From contig JANTGD010000146.1 in the NCBI GenBank assembly GCA_024763135.1, forward strand, positions 1 through 8,224: DNA of 8,224 nt, in the 5' to 3' direction. The translations under genes and the position numbers were made by a program. Positions 1-5,989 of this stretch are shown piece after piece. The DNA comes from Thiotrichales bacterium. Its GTDB lineage: Bacteria; Pseudomonadota; Gammaproteobacteria; UWMA-0217. The notes under the pieces are model-generated. The model saw only the letters and a program-made list of their open reading frames with translations, did not search any database and was not told the origin of the DNA. Position 1 is the stretch's first letter, and each line of letters starts with the position of its first letter.

Positions 1-31
1 CTCATCACCAATAAGGTGACCACGAGTTTTT
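1..31 (+). terminator. possible intrinsic terminator of an upstream plus-strand gene
   Basis: TCACC (5-9) and GGTGA (15-19) form a 5-bp stem with an AATAA loop. CTC (1-3) and GAG (24-26) can extend it across an asymmetric internal loop, and a run of five T follows (27-31). This would fit the end of a plus-strand gene lying left of the window, but that gene is not visible and the stem is short. The rest of 1-188 shows no convincing gene. Confidence 0.25.
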
Positions 32-188
32 CCGATTCACCATGCACACCAATATCTTACGCGTCTTTTTTGCGCCCAACTGAGGTTTTTAGGTTAACTA
101 TGGATTGTCTTAGTATCCTATTTATGAGGGGATTTTATCGCGCACCCTTGAGTTGCAATGAAATGCGCTGAAGATGCTGATTACCCAC

Positions 189-932
189 TCAAGCGCGGCG
201 CAGTGGCGTAATCCACATCTGCCACAGGCTGGTGAAAATCATAATGGTGGCTGCAAGTGAGTAACCCAAACCACCGATAATTGTCAGCCAAGCGAACGCT
301 GGACTCATTTTTGTTAGCCACCAGGACAAAATATCGAGAATAAGAAAGAAAAAGGGCGTCAGAACAATAACCGATTTAGTAAAACAACTAAAACCTTCGG
401 CTAAAGTAAAGATTGCACCAATAAAGAAGAATATGAAACCGATACCGAACAAATGAATGTGTGAAACACGGGTGAGTGATGAAAAAGAGGCGCCATGGTC
501 AGACTCTGCTTTGGCCTTAAGATTCTCATAAGAAGAGAAATCGCCCATCGGTGCACCGGGTACGTGACACATCACACAGTACTTATCCACAATTGGCTTG
601 ATCGTTGAATCCCATTGATCTTGTGGCGCACCCGCGCGTGCCCATTTGATCAAAGTAAGCCTTTCTGCATCGGGCGCATTGTTTTTCATCGATCCGTTGA
701 GCTTCGACTCTAGCTTTGTACCCTTGGTATTACCATAGTAACTGTACACAATGTCATCGACCGATAAACCCACTTTTCCATCAGCCATGCCATGCGTCAT
801 CATGATTTGCACGCCCGCCATCAACAGGCCAAAGCCTACCGATAGAATATAGCCGGTAAACAAAACCTTGAAAGAAAAGGGCAGCTTGGGAAGCGACACC
901 TTTTCCAGGATATAATTGGTATCTTGTTTCAT
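189..932 (-). CDS. membrane-bound c-type cytochrome-like protein, four predicted TM helices and one CxxCH
   Basis: The 247-residue protein has a Lys-containing N-terminus and a first hydrophobic helix at about residues 24-45. A hydrophilic domain of about 110 residues follows, with a single haem c motif CVMCH at 119-123, then three hydrophobic helices at about 158-178, 187-207 and 213-236. Haem attachment requires the middle domain to face the periplasm, which fits an N-terminus-inside topology for helix 1. Helix 2 opens with HIH (158-160), and His48 lies just after helix 1; these could ligate a b-type haem or bind quinone, but that is inference. I do not recognise a named family. It looks like an electron-transfer protein rather than a soluble cytochrome with a membrane anchor. 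The ATG at 932 follows an AGAGG Shine-Dalgarno (942-946) with 9 nt spacing, and an FNR-type promoter lies just upstream. The neighbouring gene (DNA glycosylase) is 234 bp away, so this is likely a single-gene unit. Confidence 0.8.
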   Translation of the reverse strand: MKQDTNYILEKVSLPKLPFSFKVLFTGYILSVGFGLLMAGVQIMMTHGMADGKVGLSVDDIVYSYYGNTKGTKLESKLNGSMKNNAPDAERLTLIKWARAGAPQDQWDSTIKPIVDKYCVMCHVPGAPMGDFSSYENLKAKAESDHGASFSSLTRVSHIHLFGIGFIFFFIGAIFTLAEGFSCFTKSVIVLTPFFFLILDILSWWLTKMSPAFAWLTIIGGLGYSLAATIMIFTSLWQMWITPLRRA

Positions 933-962
933 TTTATGGAGCCTCTATTTGAAACCGCGCCC

Positions 963-1004
963 ATTAGAGGGGCTAAAACCCTACCTTAACCCGATATAGA
1001 TCAA
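963..1004 (-). promoter_or_regulatory. FNR-type (class II) promoter of the membrane cytochrome gene
   Basis: On the minus strand TTGAT-CTAT-ATCGG (1004-991) matches 8 of 10 conserved positions of the FNR/ANR consensus TTGAT-N4-ATCAA. A -10 box TCTAAT (968-963) matches TATAAT at five of six positions. The centre-to-centre distance is 32 bp, which is what a class II FNR promoter needs (site centred near -41.5, -10 box near -9.5). The implied transcript start near 956 is about 24 nt before the ATG at 932 and leaves the Shine-Dalgarno intact. No good -35 box is present, as expected for an activator-dependent promoter. Confidence 0.55.
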
Positions 1005-1166
1005 AAATCCTTACATTACCTAGGGTTTTCCCTTGTTTGAGATATCCCAAGGCGCGAAATTTGCGCGAGCCAGTTCGTGGTAGATAACGGTAATTTGAAA
1101 ACACGCAGTCAGCTCGCTGTGCAAAGACTCAGTGACGATGCATCTGCCCCTCGCTAATAGGTATCG

Positions 1167-1694
1167 TTAACGCGATGTAAGCGCTACTTTCCAGATCTCA
1201 AGTTTTTGCTGACGGTTCAGGCTCGCATAGGCGGGACTGGTCGAGGGCAAACGCTGCATCCGCAGACTGAAGCCCGGTTGATTAGGCAGCACTTTACGAC
1301 GGAAAACATCCTCGGCCTTCGCTCCATTGAATAAGATACAACGCAGCTCCTTGCAGCGTTCAAAGAGCCAGGAGAAATCATTGGGGACCATGCTAGAGGC
1401 ACGAATCGAGGCATCCAGACTGCCCTCACGTTCGCAAGCTTTCAACACATCCCAAACCGCGATTTGATGGGTGATAAGCCGCTGACATCGCAACCGGTAA
1501 TTCAGCTGGGGCTGTGCGCCATAAAGCGCGCCCATAATAGGCCAAAAAGCGTTCTGTGGATGCGCGTAATACTCACCCGCTGCGAGCGAGCGCGCGCCGG
1601 GCATACTGCCTAAAATCAAGACCCTCGCATCTTCCCGGTATAGTGGGGGAAAGCACTGGCGTGTCTCGGCACTCGTTGGAATAAGCTGCTGCAT
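1167..1694 (-). CDS. DNA-deoxyinosine (hypoxanthine-DNA) glycosylase, uracil-DNA glycosylase superfamily
   Basis: The protein is 175 residues, normal for this small single-domain family. Recognisable motifs are LGSMPGA at 28-34 (the family form of UDG motif 1), YYAHPQNAFW at 42-51, the AVWDVLKAC block at 79-87 with GSLDASI shortly after, and the C-terminal LPSTSPA loop at 149-155 (motif 2-like). GSMPG with YY.H..N.FW is typical of the hypoxanthine-DNA glycosylase group (UDG family 6), enzymes that remove deaminated adenine from DNA in the cytoplasm. The start codon is the ATG at 1694. The nearest purine-rich sequence, GAGG, is about 13 nt upstream, a long spacing, so translation may be weak or coupled. 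The gene lies 26 bp after the rhodanese gene on the same strand and is probably co-transcribed with it, although no functional link is evident. Confidence 0.85.
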   Translation of the reverse strand: MQQLIPTSAETRQCFPPLYREDARVLILGSMPGARSLAAGEYYAHPQNAFWPIMGALYGAQPQLNYRLRCQRLITHQIAVWDVLKACEREGSLDASIRASSMVPNDFSWLFERCKELRCILFNGAKAEDVFRRKVLPNQPGFSLRMQRLPSTSPAYASLNRQQKLEIWKVALTSR

Positions 1695-1720
1695 AGAACG
1701 TGTAAAGCCTCAACCCGCAA

Positions 1721-2191
1721 TCAGTGTCTGCGTGCTGGATCCAGTTGATCTTTTCTTGGTTGCTCGTTAAAAAAATCATCTGCTGCATCAGGATCAACAC
1801 GTTCGCCCTTGTAATCGATCAACGGTTGATCATAGTCATTCCAACCACGCAGCCCCGTGTTTAACGATAAGGGATGCGCATAATCCAGTTGTTTCAGGGT
1901 GTATGCCGCAAATGCACTCCGATACCCAGAACGGCATACGATCACAACCTCGCGATTACGTGCTTCGACCAGCTCTGGAACGGTATCTGTGTAATCCCAC
2001 TCACAAGCAGATTCTAAAACGCCCCGGGGTACTAAAATTGAATCTGGAATATGGCAGAAATCGTATTCATAAGGCTCCCGCACATCGATAATCAAAGGCT
2101 TTTTCCCAGCCTCGAATCGATCTGCGAGATCCCATGGCATCAGCTCTTCGATCTGAGCGCGGGTTTGTTCAAGCAGTGCTTTGTATTTCAT
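1721..2191 (-). CDS. single-domain rhodanese-like sulfurtransferase
   Basis: This 156-residue protein has one rhodanese domain. It shows IIDVREPYEYDFCHIPDSI around residues 34-52 (the CH2A-like block D-V-R-E..E...G/C-H-I) and the active-site loop CRSGYRS at 86-92, with Cys86 as the persulfide-carrying nucleophile. The GLRGWNDY segment (113-120) is the usual C-terminal motif G-G/R-x-W. There is no signal peptide, so it is cytoplasmic. It also carries a N-terminal helix of about 30 residues and an acidic tail. Rhodaneses of this type move sulfane sulfur to acceptors such as TusA or DsrE-type carriers in sulfur oxidisers, so a role beside the dsr genes is plausible but inferred. The ATG at 2191 follows AAGGGG with 8 nt spacing, a strong ribosome binding site. 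Confidence 0.88.
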   Translation of the reverse strand: MKYKALLEQTRAQIEELMPWDLADRFEAGKKPLIIDVREPYEYDFCHIPDSILVPRGVLESACEWDYTDTVPELVEARNREVVIVCRSGYRSAFAAYTLKQLDYAHPLSLNTGLRGWNDYDQPLIDYKGERVDPDAADDFFNEQPRKDQLDPARRH

Positions 2192-2711
2192 TGTATTATC
2201 CCCTTAACACAGGATGATTGATTCACGACACGCTCAGACAACAGAATGAATATTGGGTGTCTCTACAAATAATCATGTCCACGAGCGTCACCAAATTAGG
2301 TAGCAAGCACGTGTTGCTTTCTCGTCTGTGTGCCAAATCTCGTCGCCTCATTATGACGCACTTCGAATGATCGCCACACACATCAGAGCAGCCTCGAGCT
2401 GTCCATCCTATCAATCGTTACATAACTGCGTGCACAGTCATTCCATTGCCCTCAAAAGGAGAGGCTGGTGTGAGGGTTTCAATGACTACAAGAACTGATG
2501 CAACGATTGATATTAAGACTGACCATCATCAAACCCCATACAGAAGCTCTCCAGAAGTTACGCCCCTGGTTGACAAGGACCGGGCCATTGCACCGAGCCG
2601 CACTCTGCTCCAAAACACCTGGGGCGTTGTGCATCCATCATGACAAAGTGGTTGGGGTATTAGTAAACGGTTGCAGATATAAGGCAAAAGCCGAATGATT
2701 TGGCTGCTACT
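2192..2711. other. 520-bp spacer without a convincing gene, containing repeats
   Basis: It lies between the response regulator stop and the rhodanese start. It holds a 17-bp imperfect palindrome, AGCAAGCACGTGTTGCT (2302-2318), about 110 bp before the rhodanese start; an imperfect stem-loop (2560-2627) around a 16-bp sequence that recurs at 5953-5968; and a partial duplication of the end of the response regulator gene (2691-2704). The only open frames are short. The best, on the plus strand from a GTG at 2470 to 2643, has a fair Shine-Dalgarno but no recognisable protein features. The rhodanese promoter must lie here, but I see no clear -35/-10 pair. Confidence 0.6.
2560..2627. repeat. imperfect stem-loop enclosing dispersed repeat copy A
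   Basis: The arms ACGCCCCTGGT (2560-2570) and ACCTGGGGCGT (2617-2627) pair at 10 of 11 positions with a 46-nt loop. The loop begins with CAAGGACCGGGCCATT (2574-2589), which is repeated exactly and in the same orientation at 5953-5968. Confidence 0.5.
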
Positions 2712-2732
2712 TTAGTCATCCGAATGATTGGC
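2691..2732. repeat. short direct repeat at the 3' end of the response regulator gene
   Basis: CCGAATGATTTGGC (2691-2704) and CCGAATGATTGGC (2720-2732) are 29 bp apart and differ by one T. The right copy is inside the last codons of the response regulator and the left copy is in the spacer just after its stop codon. Read on the minus strand, the left copy gives AGCC-N9-GGCT followed by TTT, which could act as a weak terminator. Confidence 0.45.
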
Positions 2733-3386
2733 ATTCGCTTTAAAGCCCTGCTCGACCGCCATCACTGCCGCTTCGACTCGAGAATGCACATCAAGTTTAC
2801 GCAAAATTGCCTTAACATGAAGCTTCACCGTTCCATCGGAAATACCGAGTTCTCGCGCAATGAGTTTATTGGAGAGCCCTTCAGCCAACAAGCCGAGGAT
2901 TTCCGTTTCTCGAGGCGTCAGGCTATCGATGGGTTTGGACTCTTTTGGCTCGACAGACTCCCCTTGTACTACTTTAGCCAATACCGGCGTCAGCGTCGGG
3001 GCAACCACGGTTTTACCTTTGACGATTTCCAATAAGGCTACCACCAAATCATCAGGCTCCATGTCTTTGAGCAAATAGCCCTGCGCGCCCGCCCTCAGTG
3101 CTTCGACCAAATCACGCTCATTGCTGCTCGTTGTTAAAATCGTCACAGGCATACTCAGACCGCTCTGACGTAGCCGACGTAAAACGCCGATTCCGTCGAT
3201 TTCGGGCATGCGCATATCCAATAGAATGACATCGGGCTGCAGCTGTTTGGCGGCTTCGATGCCTGGTTTTCCTTCTCCAATCGAGGCAATGACTTGGATC
3301 CCCCGATGCTCCAGCAGGCTTTGCAGCCCTTCCCTAAACAGGGTATGGTCATCGAGTATGAGAACTCTGAGGCTAGCACTGGTCAT
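2712..3386 (-). CDS. NarL/FixJ-type response regulator, receiver plus LuxR-type helix-turn-helix
   Basis: The 224-residue protein has a receiver domain (about 7-122) with the acidic pair Asp12-Asp13, phospho-acceptor Asp57 in the context LLDMRMPE, the switch Thr85 (ILTTSS) and Lys107 (LLKDME). A linker rich in Ser, Lys and Glu (about 140-155) leads to a LuxR-type DNA-binding domain (about 156-212) starting SLTPRETEILGLLAEGLSN, with the recognition region SDGTVKLHVKAILRKL. All phosphorylation residues are present, so it should be a phosphorylation-controlled transcription factor. It starts with ATG at 3386, 12 bp after the histidine kinase stop, and has no clear Shine-Dalgarno, which suggests translation coupled to the kinase. 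Target genes cannot be told from this window; the dsr genes or the nearby cytochrome and rhodanese are candidates. Confidence 0.93.
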   Translation of the reverse strand: MTSASLRVLILDDHTLFREGLQSLLEHRGIQVIASIGEGKPGIEAAKQLQPDVILLDMRMPEIDGIGVLRRLRQSGLSMPVTILTTSSNERDLVEALRAGAQGYLLKDMEPDDLVVALLEIVKGKTVVAPTLTPVLAKVVQGESVEPKESKPIDSLTPRETEILGLLAEGLSNKLIARELGISDGTVKLHVKAILRKLDVHSRVEAAVMAVEQGFKANANHSDD

Positions 3387-3398
3387 GAGTCTTTGGTT

Positions 3399-4721
3399 CT
3401 ATGCAGTTAAAATGTCTAATTCCTCGGGCAAGGAAAACAGCAACACAACCCGGGTTCCCTCACCCGGTTCACTGTCAACGACCAATCGGCCGCCTATTGC
3501 CCTGGCCCGGTCTTTCATAATGCTCAGTCCGATATTTTCGCCAGCCGCTGGATTCTTTGTCATCTTTTCCGGCAACCCCACACCATCGTCCTCAATGAGA
3601 ATTCGATATTTACGATTATCTTTACCTTGCAGCATCACACGGACATGGGTCGCATGACTATGTTTGGCAATATTGGCCAACGCTTCCTGTACAATACGAA
3701 TAATATGTAACTCATATTCCGGGGGTAACCGGCGCTTTGGCCAATTCTTCTGGAAAAAAATTGCGATATCAGCATTTCTCTTAAAACGCTCGACCGCGCG
3801 CTCCACGCCGGCGATGACTCCATTGGTATCCAGCGGCGCGCGGAAATGTGCGATGAGTTCTCGCATCTCCGCATTGGCTTCACCTAAGGTATTCTCCAGC
3901 TTTTCAATAGCCTCCCAGGCCATGGCCTCATGTCCCTTCTGAAGGTAGTCGTCCAGCACACGAACCTGGTAGCGTAGGCTGACCAATGTCTGAGCCAGCG
4001 AGTCATGCAGTTCATTGGCGAGCCGGGTACGCTCTTCCATCACAGATAAGCGTTTCGACTCCTGGTCCAGACGTGCCTTTTCGATTGCCATCCCCAGGAA
4101 CCGGCCCACGCTGGTAAACAGCTCCTGGTAAATTCTAAAGCCTTCCAATTTTTTAGCATCGACAAATAAATTGTAAATGCCCAGGTTCTTATTTTGATGG
4201 CGAAGCGGAACGACAATAAGGGCAAGGGGTTGTTCCGTATCGGAAAAAAAATCTCTACCCATAGCGTATCCACAACTGGTCAGATCCCCTAAAAACATGA
4301 CTTCATCACGTTCCCCCGCACGCCCACAGATACAGGACGCACTCGGTAATAGGCGGTCACGCTCTATAATTTCGGGGTCTATACCGATACTGGCAACCAG
4401 CTCCAAAGCATCGTCACCCGCGAGTAGTCGCACACCTGCCGCACGTGCGCCCACAATGTCCGTCAGCGTGAGCAAAAAACGTTTTAACACCTGCTTCATG
4501 TCATGCGTGTCACTGGTACTCGCCGCGATGTCATGGAGTACTTCCAGCATAGACACGCAACTGTTCCCGTTCTTGAACAGAGCTTCAGGATCTTCAGGTG
4601 TGGCGGGCGTATTTTGCGGTTTGGTTTGAACCGCTTTCGCTTTGATTGGGATGTGCACCCGCCCCAGGCCATCAATGTACTGCTCAGACTCCTGCGGCGG
4701 CGTGTTTTTACGCTGTGTCAC
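3399..4721 (-). CDS. soluble GAF-domain sensor histidine kinase, NarX/NreB class (HisKA_3)
   Basis: This 440-residue protein has no membrane segment and should act in the cytoplasm. Order: a Pro/Lys-rich N-terminal tail (about 1-45), a GAF-like sensor domain (about 55-215), a HisKA_3 dimerisation domain with the phospho-accepting His239 in NELHDSLAQTL, and a HATPase_c domain with the N-box around QEALANIAKHS (345-355), EDDGVG (377-382) and the GLSIMKDRARAIGG box (398-411). The sensor part holds all four cysteines of the protein: Cys55, Cys130, Cys132 and Cys150, including CIC. These recall the cysteine-bearing sensory modules of NarX/NarQ and the Fe-S sensor NreB, so redox sensing through thiols or a metal cluster is possible but inferred. 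The start is GTG at 4721, preceded by AGAGGA with about 7 nt spacing. It lies 15 bp after dsrR and 12 bp before its response regulator, so the three genes are likely one transcript. Confidence 0.93.
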   Translation of the reverse strand: MTQRKNTPPQESEQYIDGLGRVHIPIKAKAVQTKPQNTPATPEDPEALFKNGNSCVSMLEVLHDIAASTSDTHDMKQVLKRFLLTLTDIVGARAAGVRLLAGDDALELVASIGIDPEIIERDRLLPSASCICGRAGERDEVMFLGDLTSCGYAMGRDFFSDTEQPLALIVVPLRHQNKNLGIYNLFVDAKKLEGFRIYQELFTSVGRFLGMAIEKARLDQESKRLSVMEERTRLANELHDSLAQTLVSLRYQVRVLDDYLQKGHEAMAWEAIEKLENTLGEANAEMRELIAHFRAPLDTNGVIAGVERAVERFKRNADIAIFFQKNWPKRRLPPEYELHIIRIVQEALANIAKHSHATHVRVMLQGKDNRKYRILIEDDGVGLPEKMTKNPAAGENIGLSIMKDRARAIGGRLVVDSEPGEGTRVVLLFSLPEELDILTA

Positions 4722-4736
4722 AGTAAGTTCCTCTGC

Positions 4737-5066
4737 TTACCCTTCGGTCGGTGCCTGATAATCAGGGTCGTTGGGATTAAGGAAAATGAAATTTTTCTCC
4801 CCACCATCCAATTCTACAAAATCGATGCTCATACCATCGATCAAGGGTTTCTGATCCTCGGTGTACACAATCTGCACCCCCTCTTGCGTTTCGACAATAT
4901 CTTGACCGTCGTGAATATCATCAAAACCCATTACGTAGTGAAATCGCCCGGCTGGATTCTTTTTTACCGCCACCCGCAATGCCATGCCCTCTGACTGGGT
5001 TTGTCTCGCAGACTCGCGAATCTGCGCAATTGCATGTTTAGTTAACTTGATCATCACATCTGCCAC
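4737..5066 (-). CDS. dsrR: DsrR, cysteine-free A-type (IscA-like) protein of the dsr cluster
   Basis: The 109-residue protein has the A-type scaffold fold signature (IKLTKHAIAQI at 6-16, then RVAVKKNPAGR) but contains no cysteine, so it lacks the three Fe-S ligands of IscA/SufA. The segments HYVMGFDD (43-50) and FIFLNPNDPDY (93-103) fit DsrR of A. vinosum. DsrR there was described as an IscA-like protein without iron or Fe-S binding that influences dsr expression after transcription. The GTG at 5066 is the better start: AGGTGG lies 9 nt upstream (5076-5081), whereas the in-frame ATG at 5054 would be 21 nt away. It is separated from dsrN by a 954-bp noncoding stretch, and the downstream neighbour is the sensor kinase rather than dsrS. 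Confidence 0.88.
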   Translation of the reverse strand: MADVMIKLTKHAIAQIRESARQTQSEGMALRVAVKKNPAGRFHYVMGFDDIHDGQDIVETQEGVQIVYTEDQKPLIDGMSIDFVELDGGEKNFIFLNPNDPDYQAPTEG

Positions 5067-5094
5067 TCTTGGAATCCACCTATTGTATGCCTAT

Positions 5095-5111
5095 TCGCTA
5101 AGAATCGCTAA
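5095..5111 (-). promoter_or_regulatory. tandem TTAGCGA heptamers upstream of dsrR
   Basis: The minus strand carries TTAGCGA twice (5111-5105 and 5101-5095), exactly 10 bp apart start to start, ending 14 bp before the dsrR Shine-Dalgarno. One helical turn between copies suits a regulator binding on one face of the DNA. No matching promoter is clear: the nearby TACAAT (5087-5082) is too close to the ribosome binding site to be a useful -10 box. Confidence 0.25.
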
Positions 5112-5385
5112 AACCCTAGATCGCGTGTGGAGTGTGCAGTATTAAGGGCTGGAACTCCAAAATCATTCTTTTCGGCAATGTCAGACACAGCCCGACAATC
5201 TGGCTCGCTTATCCCCCCTTCTCCAGCCGCGCGAACACGGGCGCAAAATCATCCACCAAGCTGCTTACAGCGCGCTTTCAGATCAGCCCTATAAAAGGAG
5301 CTGCAATTAAGTTGAAGCTGAAAAAGGTATCTAGATTTACGTCGCTATGTACCAGTACATCGTCCCGTTTAAAATGGCGGATACA

Positions 5386-5586
5386 GTTGTCCTACCTGCA
5401 TGCCTGGGTAGGCACACTTCGCAGGGAATGGTTGTTCCCTGTCCAAGGCGTGCAACAAATCCAGGAATGCAGACAGGACAACCCTTCGGGCGCTTCTGTG
5501 ATGCCGAGCCTCGGTGTTGCAGTACTTAGCAAGGACGCTCCCATTGCCCGCGCACTGCGCCTTGATGCGCAGCATCACAAAAGCGC
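5386..5586 (-). ncRNA. candidate structured RNA or DNA element: two large adjacent stem-loops
   Basis: Block 1: arms 5386-5409 and 5459-5482 match as inverted repeats at 20 of 24 positions. Inside lie GCAC/GTGC (5412-5415, 5450-5453) and a perfect terminal hairpin CAGGGAA/TTCCCTG (5422-5428, 5435-5441). Block 2: arms 5490-5504 and 5572-5586 match at 14 of 15 positions and enclose CCGAG/CTCGG (5504-5514), GCAA/TTGC (5529-5532, 5544-5547) and TGCGC/GCGCA (5556-5560, 5567-5571), a multibranched layout. CC-TTCG-GG sits between the blocks. In the main arms, three mismatches on the plus strand (A.C or C.A type) become G.U pairs on the minus strand, against one the other way. This mildly favours a minus-strand transcript, co-directional with dsr. 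Whether it is transcribed is unknown; it could also be part of a degenerate mobile element. Confidence 0.4.
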
Positions 5587-5760
5587 TGAGTCCGTCATTT
5601 AATAAAGAAAGACGATGTGCTAGCCTGAGAGCATGCACAACAATGCCATGCTTACTTAGAGCGATCAAATCGATGCTCGGCAACGAGCGGTCCGCAACGC
5701 AACCATCATTTTGCGACAGGCTCAGCCTTCGCTAAACAGCATGGAGTCAACCAAGACTAC

Positions 5761-5797
5761 CTAGTACATCGTCAATATCATGTTGACGAGGTACTAG
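5761..5797. repeat. 15-bp inverted repeat with 7-nt loop
   Basis: CTAGTACATCGTCAA (5761-5775) and TTGACGAGGTACTAG (5783-5797) pair at 14 of 15 positions around the loop TATCATG. There is no T-run after it on either strand, so it is not an obvious intrinsic terminator. It may be an operator, an RNA hairpin or a mobile-element end. Confidence 0.55.
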
Positions 5798-5950
5798 AGT
5801 AAAGCCTTATTCGTTAGATCTCGGGGCACTTAGGCACAATGGCGCAAGCATAGTCATGCTATATCAAGCCGCCGCAGCTCCGTGGTTGAGTCCTCAGAGA
5901 TCCACCCGCAAAGAGCGCATAAGATGTTACGGTCCGGTGTTTCGCCTCTT

Positions 5951-5989
5951 GGCAAGGACCGGGCCATTTCCAAAGAGTCGTGCCTTGCC
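5951..5989. repeat. dispersed repeat copy B inside a small inverted repeat
   Basis: CAAGGACCGGGCCATT (5953-5968) is identical to 2574-2589. The seven bases GGCAAGG (5951-5957) and CCTTGCC (5983-5989) form a hairpin over it. On the minus strand, looser similarity to copy A appears to continue on both sides (for example CAA..GGCG.AAC just beyond the core), suggesting a diverged repeat of about 50 bp. Confidence 0.45.

Noticed and set aside
1446..1465. TTGATGGGTGATAA-like FNR site
   Set aside because: The second half-site does not match ATCAA and it lies inside the glycosylase coding sequence.
2470..2643. Plus-strand small open frame of about 57 codons from GTG at 2470, preceded by AGGAGAGG
   Set aside because: The Shine-Dalgarno is fair, but the peptide has no recognisable feature, it is the only plus-strand candidate here, and it runs through the stem-loop repeat. 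Conservation would be needed to revive it.
4737..5066. Iron-sulfur scaffold IscA/ErpA
   Set aside because: The protein has no cysteine at all, so it cannot bind a cluster through the A-type ligands; it fits DsrR.
5082..5087. TACAAT on the minus strand as a -10 box for dsrR
   Set aside because: Transcription would start inside or after the AGGTGG ribosome binding site (5076-5081), and no -35 box is at the right distance.
5132..5602. Plus-strand open frame of 156 codons, with a minus-strand open frame (5369-5683) opposite
   Set aside because: Neither translation shows a recognisable motif, both overlap the same strongly self-complementary DNA, and neither start has a convincing ribosome binding site. 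Likely open by chance over a structured sequence.
5680..5802. Plus-strand frame ending VNQDYLVHRQYHVDEVLE and TAA, looking like a protein C-terminus
   Set aside because: The ending runs through the perfect arms of the 5761-5797 hairpin, no start with a ribosome site is visible, and no family is recognised.
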